A stretch of 64,000 nt of DNA, taken from Microbulbifer thermotolerans (GTDB lineage Bacteria; Pseudomonadota; Gammaproteobacteria; Pseudomonadales; Cellvibrionaceae). The notes beneath the pieces were generated by a model. It was not told the origin of the DNA. It did no database searches and saw only the letters and a list, made by a program, of their open reading frames with translations. The stretch is from positions 124,001 to 188,000 of the forward strand of contig NZ_FOKT01000008.1 in NCBI RefSeq assembly GCF_900112305.1, given 5' to 3'. Of the stretch, positions 56,208-64,000 are shown one piece after another (within the stretch, counting starts at the first letter, position 1; the number at the start of each line of letters is the position of its first letter). A program made the translations under genes and the position numbers.

Positions 56208-58154
56208 ATGCTGAATGCCGACGCGCTCCAAAAACTCAAACAACTGAAATCCGACATCCGCTCCAACAAGGAATTCGCCGAAGGGCGGGTACGTGGCAGC
56301 AACGGCAAGTTTGGTTTTGTCGTGCTGGACGACGGGCGCGAAGCCTTCCTGCCGCCGGCAGAAATGGAGCGTGTGTTTCCCGGTGACCGGGTGCGCGTCA
56401 GCCTTACCGAAGAGGACAAAGGCAAGCTGTCAGCCGAACTGGACGAACTGCTGGAAAGTGAGCTCAAATTCCTTGTCGGCCAGTATGTACAGCGGGGCCA
56501 GGGGCACTTTGTGCAGCCCAGTGAAGTGGGGCTGAACCGCTGGATCTTTCTGCCGCCCAAAGCCCGTGGCAAGGCGCAGCCGGGGGAGTTCATCGCCTGC
56601 AAGATCAGCCGCCACCCGTTCCGGGACGGCAAGGCCCAGGCCAAGGTGGAAACCGTCATCGGCAAACCGGATATGCCCGGTATTGAACACGCCTACGTGG
56701 TCGCCCAACACCAGTTGCCGGAGCGCTTCAGCCCGGCGGCAATGAAGCAGGCGGAAGAAATCAAAGGGCGAATCGAGGCAATCACCGCCGAGCGCACAGA
56801 TCTCTCGGAGCTGGGCTTCGTTACCATCGACGCCCCGACCACACTGGATATGGATGACGCACTTGCCGTCAGCAAGCGCGACAGTGGCTGGTCCCTACAC
56901 ATTGCCATCGCCGATCCCTCCTGCCTGATCGAAGAAGGTAGCCCGCTGGATAAAGAGGCATTCAAGCGCGCCCACAGCCAATACCTGCCCGGCGAAACCC
57001 TGCCGATGCTGCCCAACGATCTGTGTGAAAACCTCTTTTCACTGGTGCAGGGCGAGCTGCGCCCCGCTCTGGTGCTGCATATCGATATCGAAAGCGACGG
57101 CACCATCGGCGACAGCCGCTATGAGTTCGCGGCCATCCGCTCCCGCCACAAACTCAGCTACGAGCAGGTAGCAAACTTTATCGAAGGCGATGACAGCGCC
57201 GTGCCCGAGGACCAAAAGGAAAGCCTGCGCAACCTGTCCGACCTCTGCACAGCGCGTACGGCCTACCGCGCCAGCCACTCGCTGACTATGGAGGAGCGCC
57301 CCGACTACGCCATCTTCCTGAACGAACAGCGCAAAATCGAACGCATCGAGAAACAGGAGCGCAACGTCGCCCAGCGCATGGTGGAAGAGGCAATGCTCGC
57401 CGCCAATATCTCCGTCGGGCGCCAGCTCGCAGCGATGCAAAAGGGCTGCTTCTCCGTGCATTTAGGTTTCCGCGACGAACGCATGGGTGAAATCAGAAGC
57501 CTGCTCAAGGAAACCCTGCCGGAATACGCAGACAAAGATCTGCACCAACTGGACAATTACCTGGCGCTGGTCAAGCATCTGGAGAACCACAGCGAACCGC
57601 AAATGCAGGACCTGCTCGCGGTGCTCAAGCGCATGCTGCGCCCCGGCCAGCTCGCCAACAAACCCGGCGCTCACTTGGGCCTGGGCCTGGAAGCCTACGC
57701 CACTGTCACTTCACCGATCCGCAAATACAACGACCTGCACAACCACCGGGTACTGCGTGCCGCCGCGCAGAGTCAGCAGGCCAAGGCTCTGAGTGACGAG
57801 CAAGTCGAGGCCCTTCAAGACAGCCTGATCCGCGGCCGCCAGGCCAACCGCGCCCTGGAGCAGTGGCTCTACGCACAGTATCTGCAAGACAAGACAGGCC
57901 AGGTCTTCGAAGGAAAAATTACCCAGGTCAACGGCGCAGGCCTCGGCGTAAGGCTGGATGAAAATGGCATTGACGGCTTTGTTCGCCTAAATGGCGACAA
58001 GAAAAACCTGCCCGAGTTTGATGGCAAATACCTCAAACTGACCCACAACAAAGTCACTTACAAACTCGACCAGCCAGTGACCGTGAAGGTAAGCGCTGTC
58101 GATATCGACAAGCGCCGTATTGCCCTGGAACTGGTCGCCACCGAAAACGCATAA
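56208..58154 (+). CDS. rnb: Exoribonuclease II-family 3'-5' ribonuclease
   Basis: 648 residues. An N-terminal cold-shock/OB domain (GRVRGSNGKFGFVVLDDGREAFLPPAEMERVFPGD) precedes the catalytic RNB domain, TIDAPTTLDMDDALAV, which supplies the four magnesium-binding aspartates. YATVTSPIRKYNDLHNHR forms the RNA-contacting end. A C-terminal S1 domain follows (GQVFEGKITQVNGAGLGVRLDENGIDGFVRL). ATG 56208 (MLNADALQKL) is chosen; the frame is open further upstream but without conserved sequence. RNase II rather than RNase R length. Confidence 0.9.
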   Translation: MLNADALQKLKQLKSDIRSNKEFAEGRVRGSNGKFGFVVLDDGREAFLPPAEMERVFPGDRVRVSLTEEDKGKLSAELDELLESELKFLVGQYVQRGQGHFVQPSEVGLNRWIFLPPKARGKAQPGEFIACKISRHPFRDGKAQAKVETVIGKPDMPGIEHAYVVAQHQLPERFSPAAMKQAEEIKGRIEAITAERTDLSELGFVTIDAPTTLDMDDALAVSKRDSGWSLHIAIADPSCLIEEGSPLDKEAFKRAHSQYLPGETLPMLPNDLCENLFSLVQGELRPALVLHIDIESDGTIGDSRYEFAAIRSRHKLSYEQVANFIEGDDSAVPEDQKESLRNLSDLCTARTAYRASHSLTMEERPDYAIFLNEQRKIERIEKQERNVAQRMVEEAMLAANISVGRQLAAMQKGCFSVHLGFRDERMGEIRSLLKETLPEYADKDLHQLDNYLALVKHLENHSEPQMQDLLAVLKRMLRPGQLANKPGAHLGLGLEAYATVTSPIRKYNDLHNHRVLRAAAQSQQAKALSDEQVEALQDSLIRGRQANRALEQWLYAQYLQDKTGQVFEGKITQVNGAGLGVRLDENGIDGFVRLNGDKKNLPEFDGKYLKLTHNKVTYKLDQPVTVKVSAVDIDKRRIALELVATENA

Positions 58155-58297
58155 GCCTCCAGCAGAACCCCGGTGCGCCAATGCGGTTGCACCGGGACTG
58201 CAGAACTCGGTAAACGGGCACAATTCCGGTCCCGGGCCAAAAGCCCGGCGATAACCCAGACCGCTGCATCCGGCGGTCCAGATAAAAAGGAAGCACT

Positions 58298-59770
58298 ATG
58301 TCATCCATTGCCGAACTATCCCCCAAACCTCTGTGGAAACACTTCTCCAAACTCTGCGCGATTCCCCACCCTTCCAAACACGAAGAAAAAGTGGTCGCCC
58401 ACGTACTCGACTTCTGTAGGGAGCGCGGGCTGGAAGTGAAGCAGGACGAAATCGGCAACGTCATTATTAAAAAACCTGCCACGCCGGGAATGGAGGACCG
58501 TAAAACTCTTGCCCTGCAGGGGCACCTGGACATGGTGCCGCAGAAAAACGCCGACTCCGACCACGACTTTCTGAAAGACCCAATTCGCCCGCGCATTGAC
58601 GGTGAGTGGGTTACCGCCACCGGCACCACTCTGGGCGCTGACAACGGCATCGGCGTGGCCGCCATACTCGCTCTTTTGGAGAGCACCGATATTCCCCACC
58701 CCGCGCTCGAAGCCCTGCTCACTATCGACGAAGAGGCGGGCATGACCGGAGCCAAGCATCTGCAACCGGGCCACTTCGAAGCAGAACTGCTGCTGAACCT
58801 GGATGCGGAGGGTGAGGGAGAACTGTATATCGGTTGTGCCGGCGGCGTGGATATCAATGCACTGCTGCCCTACTCAGCGGAACCGGTGCCTGAGGGGCAC
58901 TTGGCCTTCGAACTCAGCGTTCGCGGGTTGAGAGGCGGTCACTCCGGCCTGGACATAGATAAAGGACGGGGCAACGCGAATAAAATAGCCAACCGCATTC
59001 TCGATGCGGCCAATCGCGCTATCGCCGATCTGCGTATCGCCGCTCTCAATGGCGGCAGCCTGCGCAACGCCATACCGCGGGAGTCATTCAGTGTTGTGAC
59101 CGTACCGGCGGACAAGGCTGCCTTGCTAGTGCAAATCACCCAGCGGGAAACACTGGACATCATTGCCGAATTCGACAACGAAAGCGGGCTGACCATTTCA
59201 CTGGATGCGGCGGAAATGCCCGCTTCTGTGATGGACCGCGACACCCAGCAAAAATTGATCCGCGCCATCCGCTGCTGCCCCAACGGCGTGGAACGCCCGA
59301 GCACCGCGCTGGAAGGCATTGCCGACACTTCCAACAACCTCGCCCGGGTAGTGACGGAAACTGCGGACGGAAAAAGCCAAGTGCACATCCAGAGCCTGGT
59401 GCGCAGCCTGTCCGACAGCGCCCGAGACCAGCACGGCCTCAATGTCGCCGCCGCCTTTGAACTGGCCGGCGCCGAAACCTCGCTGGACAACGCCTACCCC
59501 GGCTGGAAGCCGAATCCCCAGTCGCCACTGCTGGCAGTAATGAAAAGTATCTACCGGGAAATGACCGGCGAAGAGCCGGAGGTAAAAGTCATTCACGCCG
59601 GCCTTGAGTGCGGCCTCCTCGCCAAACCCTACCCGCACTGGGATATGGTCTCCTTCGGCCCCACCATCCGCCGGGCCCACTCACCAGAGGAGCGGGTGCA
59701 TATTCAGAGCGTGGCTAACTTTTGGGAATATCTCTTGCAAGTGGTGCAAGCCATTCCCGCCAAAGACTGA
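58298..59770 (+). CDS. pepD: Cytosolic nonspecific dipeptidase (aminoacyl-histidine dipeptidase)
   Basis: 490 residues, M20 zinc peptidase. Metal ligands are seen in LQGHLDMVPQ (His, Asp), TTLGADNGIG (bridging Asp) and TIDEEAGMTGA (catalytic and metal Glu). IGCAGGVDINA, GLRGGHSGLDIDKGRGNA and IHAGLECGLLAKPYPHWDMVSFGP are typical PepD segments. It degrades dipeptides in the cytoplasm. Preceded by AAAAGGA; followed by a strong hairpin terminator and then by a cluster of mobile-element remnants. Confidence 0.94.
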   Translation: MSSIAELSPKPLWKHFSKLCAIPHPSKHEEKVVAHVLDFCRERGLEVKQDEIGNVIIKKPATPGMEDRKTLALQGHLDMVPQKNADSDHDFLKDPIRPRIDGEWVTATGTTLGADNGIGVAAILALLESTDIPHPALEALLTIDEEAGMTGAKHLQPGHFEAELLLNLDAEGEGELYIGCAGGVDINALLPYSAEPVPEGHLAFELSVRGLRGGHSGLDIDKGRGNANKIANRILDAANRAIADLRIAALNGGSLRNAIPRESFSVVTVPADKAALLVQITQRETLDIIAEFDNESGLTISLDAAEMPASVMDRDTQQKLIRAIRCCPNGVERPSTALEGIADTSNNLARVVTETADGKSQVHIQSLVRSLSDSARDQHGLNVAAAFELAGAETSLDNAYPGWKPNPQSPLLAVMKSIYREMTGEEPEVKVIHAGLECGLLAKPYPHWDMVSFGPTIRRAHSPEERVHIQSVANFWEYLLQVVQAIPAKD

Positions 59771-59788
59771 TCGGAGCACAAGCAATAA

Positions 59789-59818
59789 GTCCAGCGGAAA
59801 GAATCCGCTGGACCTTTT
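59789..59818 (+). terminator. pepD terminator
   Basis: GTCCAGCGGA (59789-59798) and TCCGCTGGAC (59804-59813) form a perfect 10-bp stem, followed by CTTTTGCATTT. It lies 19 bases after the pepD stop. Confidence 0.85.
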
Positions 59819-60006
59819 GCATTTCCCCTGACAACAACGGTGGTTCTGATAAATTTGCGTCCTGCGATTTTTCAGCCCCGGATAAGTCTCTCAAGCAATG
59901 GGATAGCCCCCCAAAGCGGTGGATACAAGGAAGTGCCTCATTGTCTGAGCACACTAAATTCGCTACAGTATTCTAAAAATAAATCAGAGCCTCTTTAATA
60001 AATTAA
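59819..60006. other. Intergenic region with element relic
   Basis: No gene. Contains a decayed copy of the 213-bp element (59888-59997) immediately before the intact copy 3. Confidence 0.5.
59888..59997 (+). repeat. Degenerate MITE relic next to copy 3
   Basis: TCTCAAGCAATGGGATAGCC resembles the element's GCTCAGGCGATAGGACGGCC. GGATACAAGG, CATTGTCTGAGC and AAATCAGAGCCTC match later element positions in order, but the centre is deleted and the end repeat is mutated. Probably an old copy; copy 3 lies beside it. Alignment by eye. Confidence 0.6.
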
Positions 60007-60219
60007 GGAATCTCTGATTAATTCGCTTCCTGACGGTAAAAATTCTTTGGAGCTAGATGAGAAGCTCAGGTGACAGGATGGCCATTTCGAAACCGACGGA
60101 TACAGGGATGTATCCGTCGGAGCTACAGGGAATTACTCGTGCGTTTTCGAAATGGCCATCCTATTGCCTGAGCCCCACGGAACTAACCAAAGCGTCCACG
60201 CGAATTAATCAGAAGTTCC
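60007..60219 (+). mobile_element. MITE-like element, copy 3 (213 bp, target duplication TTAA)
   Basis: Same 213-bp element, flanked by TTAA at 60003-60006 and 60220-60223. Ends are GGAATCTCTGATTAATTC and GAATTAATCAGAAGTTCC. It is the most diverged of the three full copies, yet its inner arms are perfectly complementary (GGATGGCCATTTCGAA with TTCGAAATGGCCATCC; CGACGGATAC with GTATCCGTCG). The right duplication ends 28 bases before the start codon of a small lipoprotein gene, so that gene's promoter or leader should lie within it. Confidence 0.85.
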
Positions 60220-60251
60220 TTAAGTCTGCACAAATTAAAGGATGAACAATA

Positions 60252-60572
60252 ATGAGACTGATTTGGATACTACTCATCTGTACAGCACTTACAGCCTGCG
60301 GCACTGTTAGCACTTTAACCAAATCCGACCACCAGATTTCAGCAAATCTCAAAAGAAAAAATTCGAGTTGCGAATCCATTCCAAGAGTTTACAGTGGAGT
60401 GTCCTACAACCTCTGCAAGATGCACTCCAACAGCAATTCAATCTATTACGCATGGGAACTTGGTTTCTATCTGTTCGATAGTGTCGCATCCGCGGCGACA
60501 GACACTATTGTATTACCCTATACAATTTATGATCAAAGCAAGAACGGCAATTTGGTCGTTGATACATACTAA
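60252..60572 (+). CDS. Small YceK/YidQ-type lipoprotein
   Basis: 106 residues. The lipoprotein signal is MRLIWILLICTALTACG, with LTAC as lipobox and Cys15 or 16 as the lipidated residue. The mature part has SIPRVYSGVSYNLC and ends with FDSVASAATDTIVLPYTIYDQ, the pattern of the DUF1375 YceK family: outer-membrane lipoproteins of unknown role. It is clearly AT-richer than its neighbours, suggesting acquisition by transfer. AAAGGATG precedes the ATG. It is flanked by mobile-element copy 3 on one side and a relic on the other. Confidence 0.75.
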   Translation: MRLIWILLICTALTACGTVSTLTKSDHQISANLKRKNSSCESIPRVYSGVSYNLCKMHSNSNSIYYAWELGFYLFDSVASAATDTIVLPYTIYDQSKNGNLVVDTY

Positions 60573-61063
60573 AAAATCTTGAGTTATTCGCCTCCCGGCA
60601 CTAATTCTTCAGACCCGGAAATACCGCTCAGGTGACGGAACGGACACTTCCGAACCCTCTACCTGAGCGCAACTCCGAACAGCCAGAACAATACCCAGCA
60701 GGAAGTACGGGCACAGGCTTTCGGCCCCGAGAAATCGACCTGCTCCACTTTTCCTACACCAGCACAGATCCCCCTTGAGGACGCGAGCCCGGAACCCTAT
60801 CAGGTCACCACTTCCTCTCTTGCCCTCGGTCAGGTGGAAGCGGGTAGCCACTTCATATCTGTCACTAGTGCCGGGCGATGCGCGCAGCATCTGAGCGCTG
60901 GCCGAAGGAGAAGCAATTACCCTGCTCTCGGAATTCGGAACTTTCGCCGCAGATCTGAGCAACCGGCTGAACAACAGCAATTCAAGACAGAGCACCTGGA
61001 TGTTATCGCTCGCCTTCCGCATAATTGCCGCCTGCTTCGAACAACAGAATCAACGGCCGATCT
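60573..61063. other. Intergenic region with element fragment and possible gene remnant
   Basis: The left part contains the internally deleted element fragment at 60626-60670. From 60895 to 61074 one plus-strand frame is open without a start (residues include LLSEFGTFAADLSNRLNN) and ends inside rdgC's first codons. It looks like the 3' end of a broken gene, but no family is recognised. Confidence 0.4.
60626..60670 (+). repeat. Internally deleted fragment of the mobile element
   Basis: GCTCAGGTGAC-GGAACGGACACTTCCGAAC followed at once by CCTGAGCGC matches the left inner arm of the element joined to its right CCTGAGCGC, without the central hairpin or end repeats. About 45 bp remains. Confidence 0.5.
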
Positions 61064-62056
61064 ATGTGGTTTAAGAATCTCCGCGTCTACCGCCTCACCA
61101 AAGCATTCTCCCTTACCGCAGAAAAATTGAACGAACTGCTGGAACCGCACGCGTTCGTGCCCTGCGGCAGCCAGGACGCGGCCCGTTACGGCTGGGTTCC
61201 ACCCCTGGGGCGCCACGGCAACCAACTGGTGCACGCGGCCAACGGTTACCTGATGGTGTGTGCCAAAAAACAAGAGAAAGTGATCCCGGCTGCCGTGGTA
61301 AACGAGAAAGTGGAAGAGCTAGCTCAGGCTATCTCAGACAAAGAGGCGCGCCAGGTGGGGCGCAAAGAACGGCAGAACCTAAAAGACGAAGTGCTGCTGG
61401 AAATGCGCCCCAAAGCCTTTGCCAAATCGCGCCTGCAATACGCCTATATCGCGCCGAAAGACGGCTGGGTCGTGATCGATGCCGCCTCAGCCTCGGCTGC
61501 CGAAGAGCTGCTGGAAAACCTGCGCGAGGCCATCAGTAGCCTCGCAGTGGTGCCACTGGCAGCCAAAAACCTGCCCCAGCAAACCATGACCCACTGGTTA
61601 ACCGCACCTGAGGCACCGGCCCAGTTCGAATTCGGTCACGAAACAGAACTGCGCGATCCCAAGGACAGCGGCAGCGTGATTCGCTGCAAAAACCAGGATC
61701 TCTGCGCAGAGGAAATCCACAATCACCTAGTGGCGGGACTGCAGGTTCACAAACTGGGGCTCGTCTGGCGCGGGGGTGTCGAGTTTATCGTCGACGACCA
61801 GCTGGCGATCAAAAAGCTGAAATTCAGCGATGCGCTGCTCGAAAAGGCAGACAGCATTGATTCGGAGAATGCGGCCCAACGCTTCGACGCGGACTTTTCG
61901 GTAATGACACTGGAAATCTCCGCCCTACTCAAAGATCTGCTCGCCGCCTTCGGCGGTGCAAATACCGAATCCGTCAGTGTCGAAGAAGTCATGGTGCGCG
62001 CCGCACGCGCCGAGGCCGAGCGGCATGCGGCGGAAGTCGAGGAAGTGGCCTTCTAG
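61064..62056 (+). CDS. rdgC: Recombination-associated protein RdgC
   Basis: 330 residues, somewhat longer than the E. coli protein of about 300. It starts MWFKNLRVYRLTKAFSL, the conserved RdgC N-terminus, and has EPHAFVPCGSQDAARYGWVPPLG and FGHETELRDPKDSGSVIRCKNQDL. RdgC is a ring-shaped DNA-binding protein that limits RecA loading. The ATG at 61064 is preferred to 61025 because the upstream codons are unlike the family. The long tail ends in repeated Ala-Glu. Confidence 0.95.
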   Translation: MWFKNLRVYRLTKAFSLTAEKLNELLEPHAFVPCGSQDAARYGWVPPLGRHGNQLVHAANGYLMVCAKKQEKVIPAAVVNEKVEELAQAISDKEARQVGRKERQNLKDEVLLEMRPKAFAKSRLQYAYIAPKDGWVVIDAASASAAEELLENLREAISSLAVVPLAAKNLPQQTMTHWLTAPEAPAQFEFGHETELRDPKDSGSVIRCKNQDLCAEEIHNHLVAGLQVHKLGLVWRGGVEFIVDDQLAIKKLKFSDALLEKADSIDSENAAQRFDADFSVMTLEISALLKDLLAAFGGANTESVSVEEVMVRAARAEAERHAAEVEEVAF

Positions 62057-62102
62057 TCAGCCCCACCGCCGGATACAGGCCCCTGCGGCGGAGCGACAGG
62101 GT

Positions 62103-63635
62103 TCACACTGTCACCACCGGCCGCTCCGGCCGGCTCCACTGCACGTGGTATTTCTCCTGCTCCGGGCGATCTACCCGCGAGAAGGTGTGGGCCCCAAAGA
62201 AATCCCGCTGCCCCTGCAGCAAATTGGCGGGCAGGGACTCGGTGCGGAAGGCATCGTAATAGCTCAGCGCCGAAGACAGGGCCGGCACCGGAATCCCATT
62301 TAGAGTCGCATCCGCCACCGCCCGGCGCCAACTTCCCTGACGCTCGGCAATCTGCCCGGCAAAGAAATCGTCCAACAGCAAGTTGGACAGCTTCACATCG
62401 CGCTCATAGGCGTCACTGATCGACTGCAAGAAAGCCGCGCGGATAATGCAGCCAGCACGCCAGATACGTGCAATTTCAGCAAAATTCAGCTGCCAACCCT
62501 GCTCCCGTGCCGCCAACTTCATCAGGTCGAATCCCTGCGCGTAAACACAAATCTTGGCGCAGTAGAGAGCATCGTGCAGCTGCGCAATTACCTCGGCACG
62601 CCGGGCCGGCCCGACCGCCTCCAGCTCCGGCCCCTGCAGCTTTTTGGATGCCCGCGTGCGCAGCACCTTGCGGGTAGACAGCGCGCGGGCGAAAACCGCC
62701 TCGGCGATACTGGGCGCCGGGCAGCCCACTTCCAAACTGCTGACCGCAGTCCACAAGCCGGTGCCCTTCTGGCCCGCGCGGTCGAGGATCACATCCACCA
62801 GCGGCTGCCCCGTCTCTCCATCCTTGGTGGCCAATACCTCTGCACTGATGTTAATCAGGTAACTGTTGAGCGGCCCTTTATTCCACTCCCGCAGCACCTG
62901 AGCGATATCCGCCGGCGCCATGCCCAGCGCGCTGCGCATCACGTGGTAAGCCTCGCAAATCATTTGCATATCGGCATACTCGATACCGTTATGCACCATC
63001 TTCACATAATGGCCGGAACCTATGGGGCCGATATAGGCCGCACAGGGCTCCCCTTCTTTTACCGGTTTACCCGGTACAGAACGCTCTATCGGCTGGCCCG
63101 TGGCCGGATCCACCTTGGCGGCAATGGCGTGCCAAACCGGTTCTATACGGCTCCAGGCGTAGGGATCGCCGCTCGGCATCAAAGACGGCCCAAAGCGGGC
63201 TCCCATCTCCCCACCCGAAACCGCGGTGGTAAAGAAAATCAGCCGCCCCTCGTAGCGCTTACAACGCTCCACCGAATCGCTCCACAGGCTATTGCCCGTA
63301 TCTACCACGATATCGTCCGCCTTCAACCCGGCATCCAGCAGCTTGTTGCAAACATCGTCCACCGGTGCACCGGCGGGGACAGAGAGAATGATCAAATGTG
63401 GTGCTTTCACCTTGGCCAGCAATTCAGTGTAGGAATTGCACGTCTGCACCAAGGGCGGCAAATCACCGCGCTCTCGGATATGCTGATCCAGCAACGCATT
63501 GAGTCGGCTCTGGTCCAGATCAAACGCACACACGCGGTAACCATTATCGGCCAGGTTCAATATCAGGTTTTTACCCATCACCCCGGCGCCGATAAAGCCG
63601 ATATCACAAAGAGAGTCACTCAGGGAATCAGACAT
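62103..63635 (-). CDS. gnd: 6-phosphogluconate dehydrogenase, decarboxylating
   Basis: 510 residues. An NADP-binding Rossmann motif (DIGFIGAGVMGKNLILNLADNG) is near residue 10. AVSGGEMGARFGPSLMPSG is the substrate-site loop, and YVKMVHNGIEYADMQMICEAY contains the catalytic Lys and Glu. RAGCIIRAAFLQSI lies in the C-terminal helical part. It makes ribulose 5-phosphate in the pentose phosphate pathway. ATG 63635 (MSDSLSDSL) is chosen; a longer open frame to 63830 lacks family-like residues. It is convergent with rdgC. Confidence 0.94.
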   Translation of the reverse strand: MSDSLSDSLCDIGFIGAGVMGKNLILNLADNGYRVCAFDLDQSRLNALLDQHIRERGDLPPLVQTCNSYTELLAKVKAPHLIILSVPAGAPVDDVCNKLLDAGLKADDIVVDTGNSLWSDSVERCKRYEGRLIFFTTAVSGGEMGARFGPSLMPSGDPYAWSRIEPVWHAIAAKVDPATGQPIERSVPGKPVKEGEPCAAYIGPIGSGHYVKMVHNGIEYADMQMICEAYHVMRSALGMAPADIAQVLREWNKGPLNSYLINISAEVLATKDGETGQPLVDVILDRAGQKGTGLWTAVSSLEVGCPAPSIAEAVFARALSTRKVLRTRASKKLQGPELEAVGPARRAEVIAQLHDALYCAKICVYAQGFDLMKLAAREQGWQLNFAEIARIWRAGCIIRAAFLQSISDAYERDVKLSNLLLDDFFAGQIAERQGSWRRAVADATLNGIPVPALSSALSYYDAFRTESLPANLLQGQRDFFGAHTFSRVDRPEQEKYHVQWSRPERPVVTV

Positions 63636-64000
63636 GGAATTCTCCGAAAACACGCGCTGCTGGCGCCAAAAGGCGCGGAGTATAGCAATAGGAAAGCCGG
63701 GGTGGGAGAGTGAAAGCGGCCACCACTGCGGCTGCCCGGACAGGCTGCAGGGACTCCCGATAAGCGATTCTGTTGCGCCAATGAAGCCTTGCTCAATCCC
63801 CATAAGCGCCGCGATTAGCTTCCAGGGCACTCAGGCAATGGGATGAACACAGCAGAAATCAGAAGAATATTCCGATAGCTAGCAAACGGACGCTACTTGC
63901 CTCCAAAAAAGGCGGCTATAGCAGCAATTTATCTATATGCAATTGCAGCCGATGACTTAAACTGCAATACCCCTGCCGCGGAGGTGCGCCATTCCCGCCT
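63636..64000. other. Window end, no gene seen
   Basis: About 365 bases upstream of gnd. No supported ORF, RNA or repeat. It should include the gnd promoter. Confidence 0.4.

Noticed and set aside
60609-61022. Minus-strand 137-codon frame between the lipoprotein gene and rdgC
   Set aside because: No recognisable family, no good ribosome site, and it covers the repeat fragment; chance open frame more likely.

Overview
The window looks like chromosomal DNA of a moderately GC-rich gammaproteobacterium. The gene order on the minus strand, gyrA-serC-pheA-tyrA/aroA fusion-cmk-rpsA-ihfB-lapA-lapB-(epimerase, lipid-linked glycosyltransferase, CapD-like)-, followed by the divergent mtaD-ubiG-mupP-yciK set, is the arrangement known from Pseudomonas and its marine relatives. 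The content (phosphate-selective porin, indolepyruvate oxidoreductase, leucine-type dehydrogenase, secreted M16 peptidase) would fit a marine Cellvibrionales-type organism such as Microbulbifer. That genus-level guess is inference only. No rRNA, CRISPR array, prophage or complete insertion sequence was seen.

Layout. 1-1.0 kb: uvrB 5' end, tRNA-Asn with promoter and terminator, and a 213-bp mobile element. 1.0-4.9 kb: polysaccharide/O-antigen initiation genes. 5.2-17.8 kb: the long minus-strand housekeeping block (pyrF, lapBA, ihfB, rpsA, cmk, tyrA-aroA, pheA, serC, gyrA). 18.1-21.8 kb: mtaD, ubiG, mupP, yciK on the plus strand. 21.9-30.2 kb: small envelope proteins, an unusual sigma-70-family factor, a PagL-like lipid A deacylase, two GT4 glycosyltransferases, a TraB/GumN protein and a porin. 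30.2-34.5 kb: a fused indolepyruvate ferredoxin oxidoreductase divergent from an Lrp-type regulator, with two perfect palindromes between them. 34.5-39.9 kb: shikimate kinase, a hexapeptide acyltransferase, a methyltransferase, and a tightly overlapping glycosyltransferase/methyltransferase/alpha-toroid operon. 40.1-44.2 kb: OmpW-like protein, then a polyamine pair (glutamine-synthetase-like enzyme plus putrescine-type aminotransferase). 44.7-51.6 kb: membrane protein, GntR regulator plus patatin-like protein, glyoxalase I, PLP enzyme, SIMPL protein, amidohydrolase, GST. 51.7-63.6 kb: M16 peptidase, leucine-type dehydrogenase, RNase II, peptidase D, a small lipoprotein, rdgC and gnd.

The most interesting signal is a dispersed, non-coding, transposon-like element. 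Three complete copies (798-1010, 44377-44589, 60007-60219) are all exactly 213 bp. Each starts with GG, ends with CC, has inverted terminal repeats and is flanked by a direct 4-bp duplication (TTAG, CTAG, TTAA; consensus YTAR). That signature fits a miniature inverted-repeat element moved by an IS5-group transposase. The interior is two nested hairpins. Base differences between copies 2 and 3 fall in complementary pairs, so folding appears to have been maintained. At least three decayed relatives are also visible (about 50766-50930, 59888-59997, 60626-60670).
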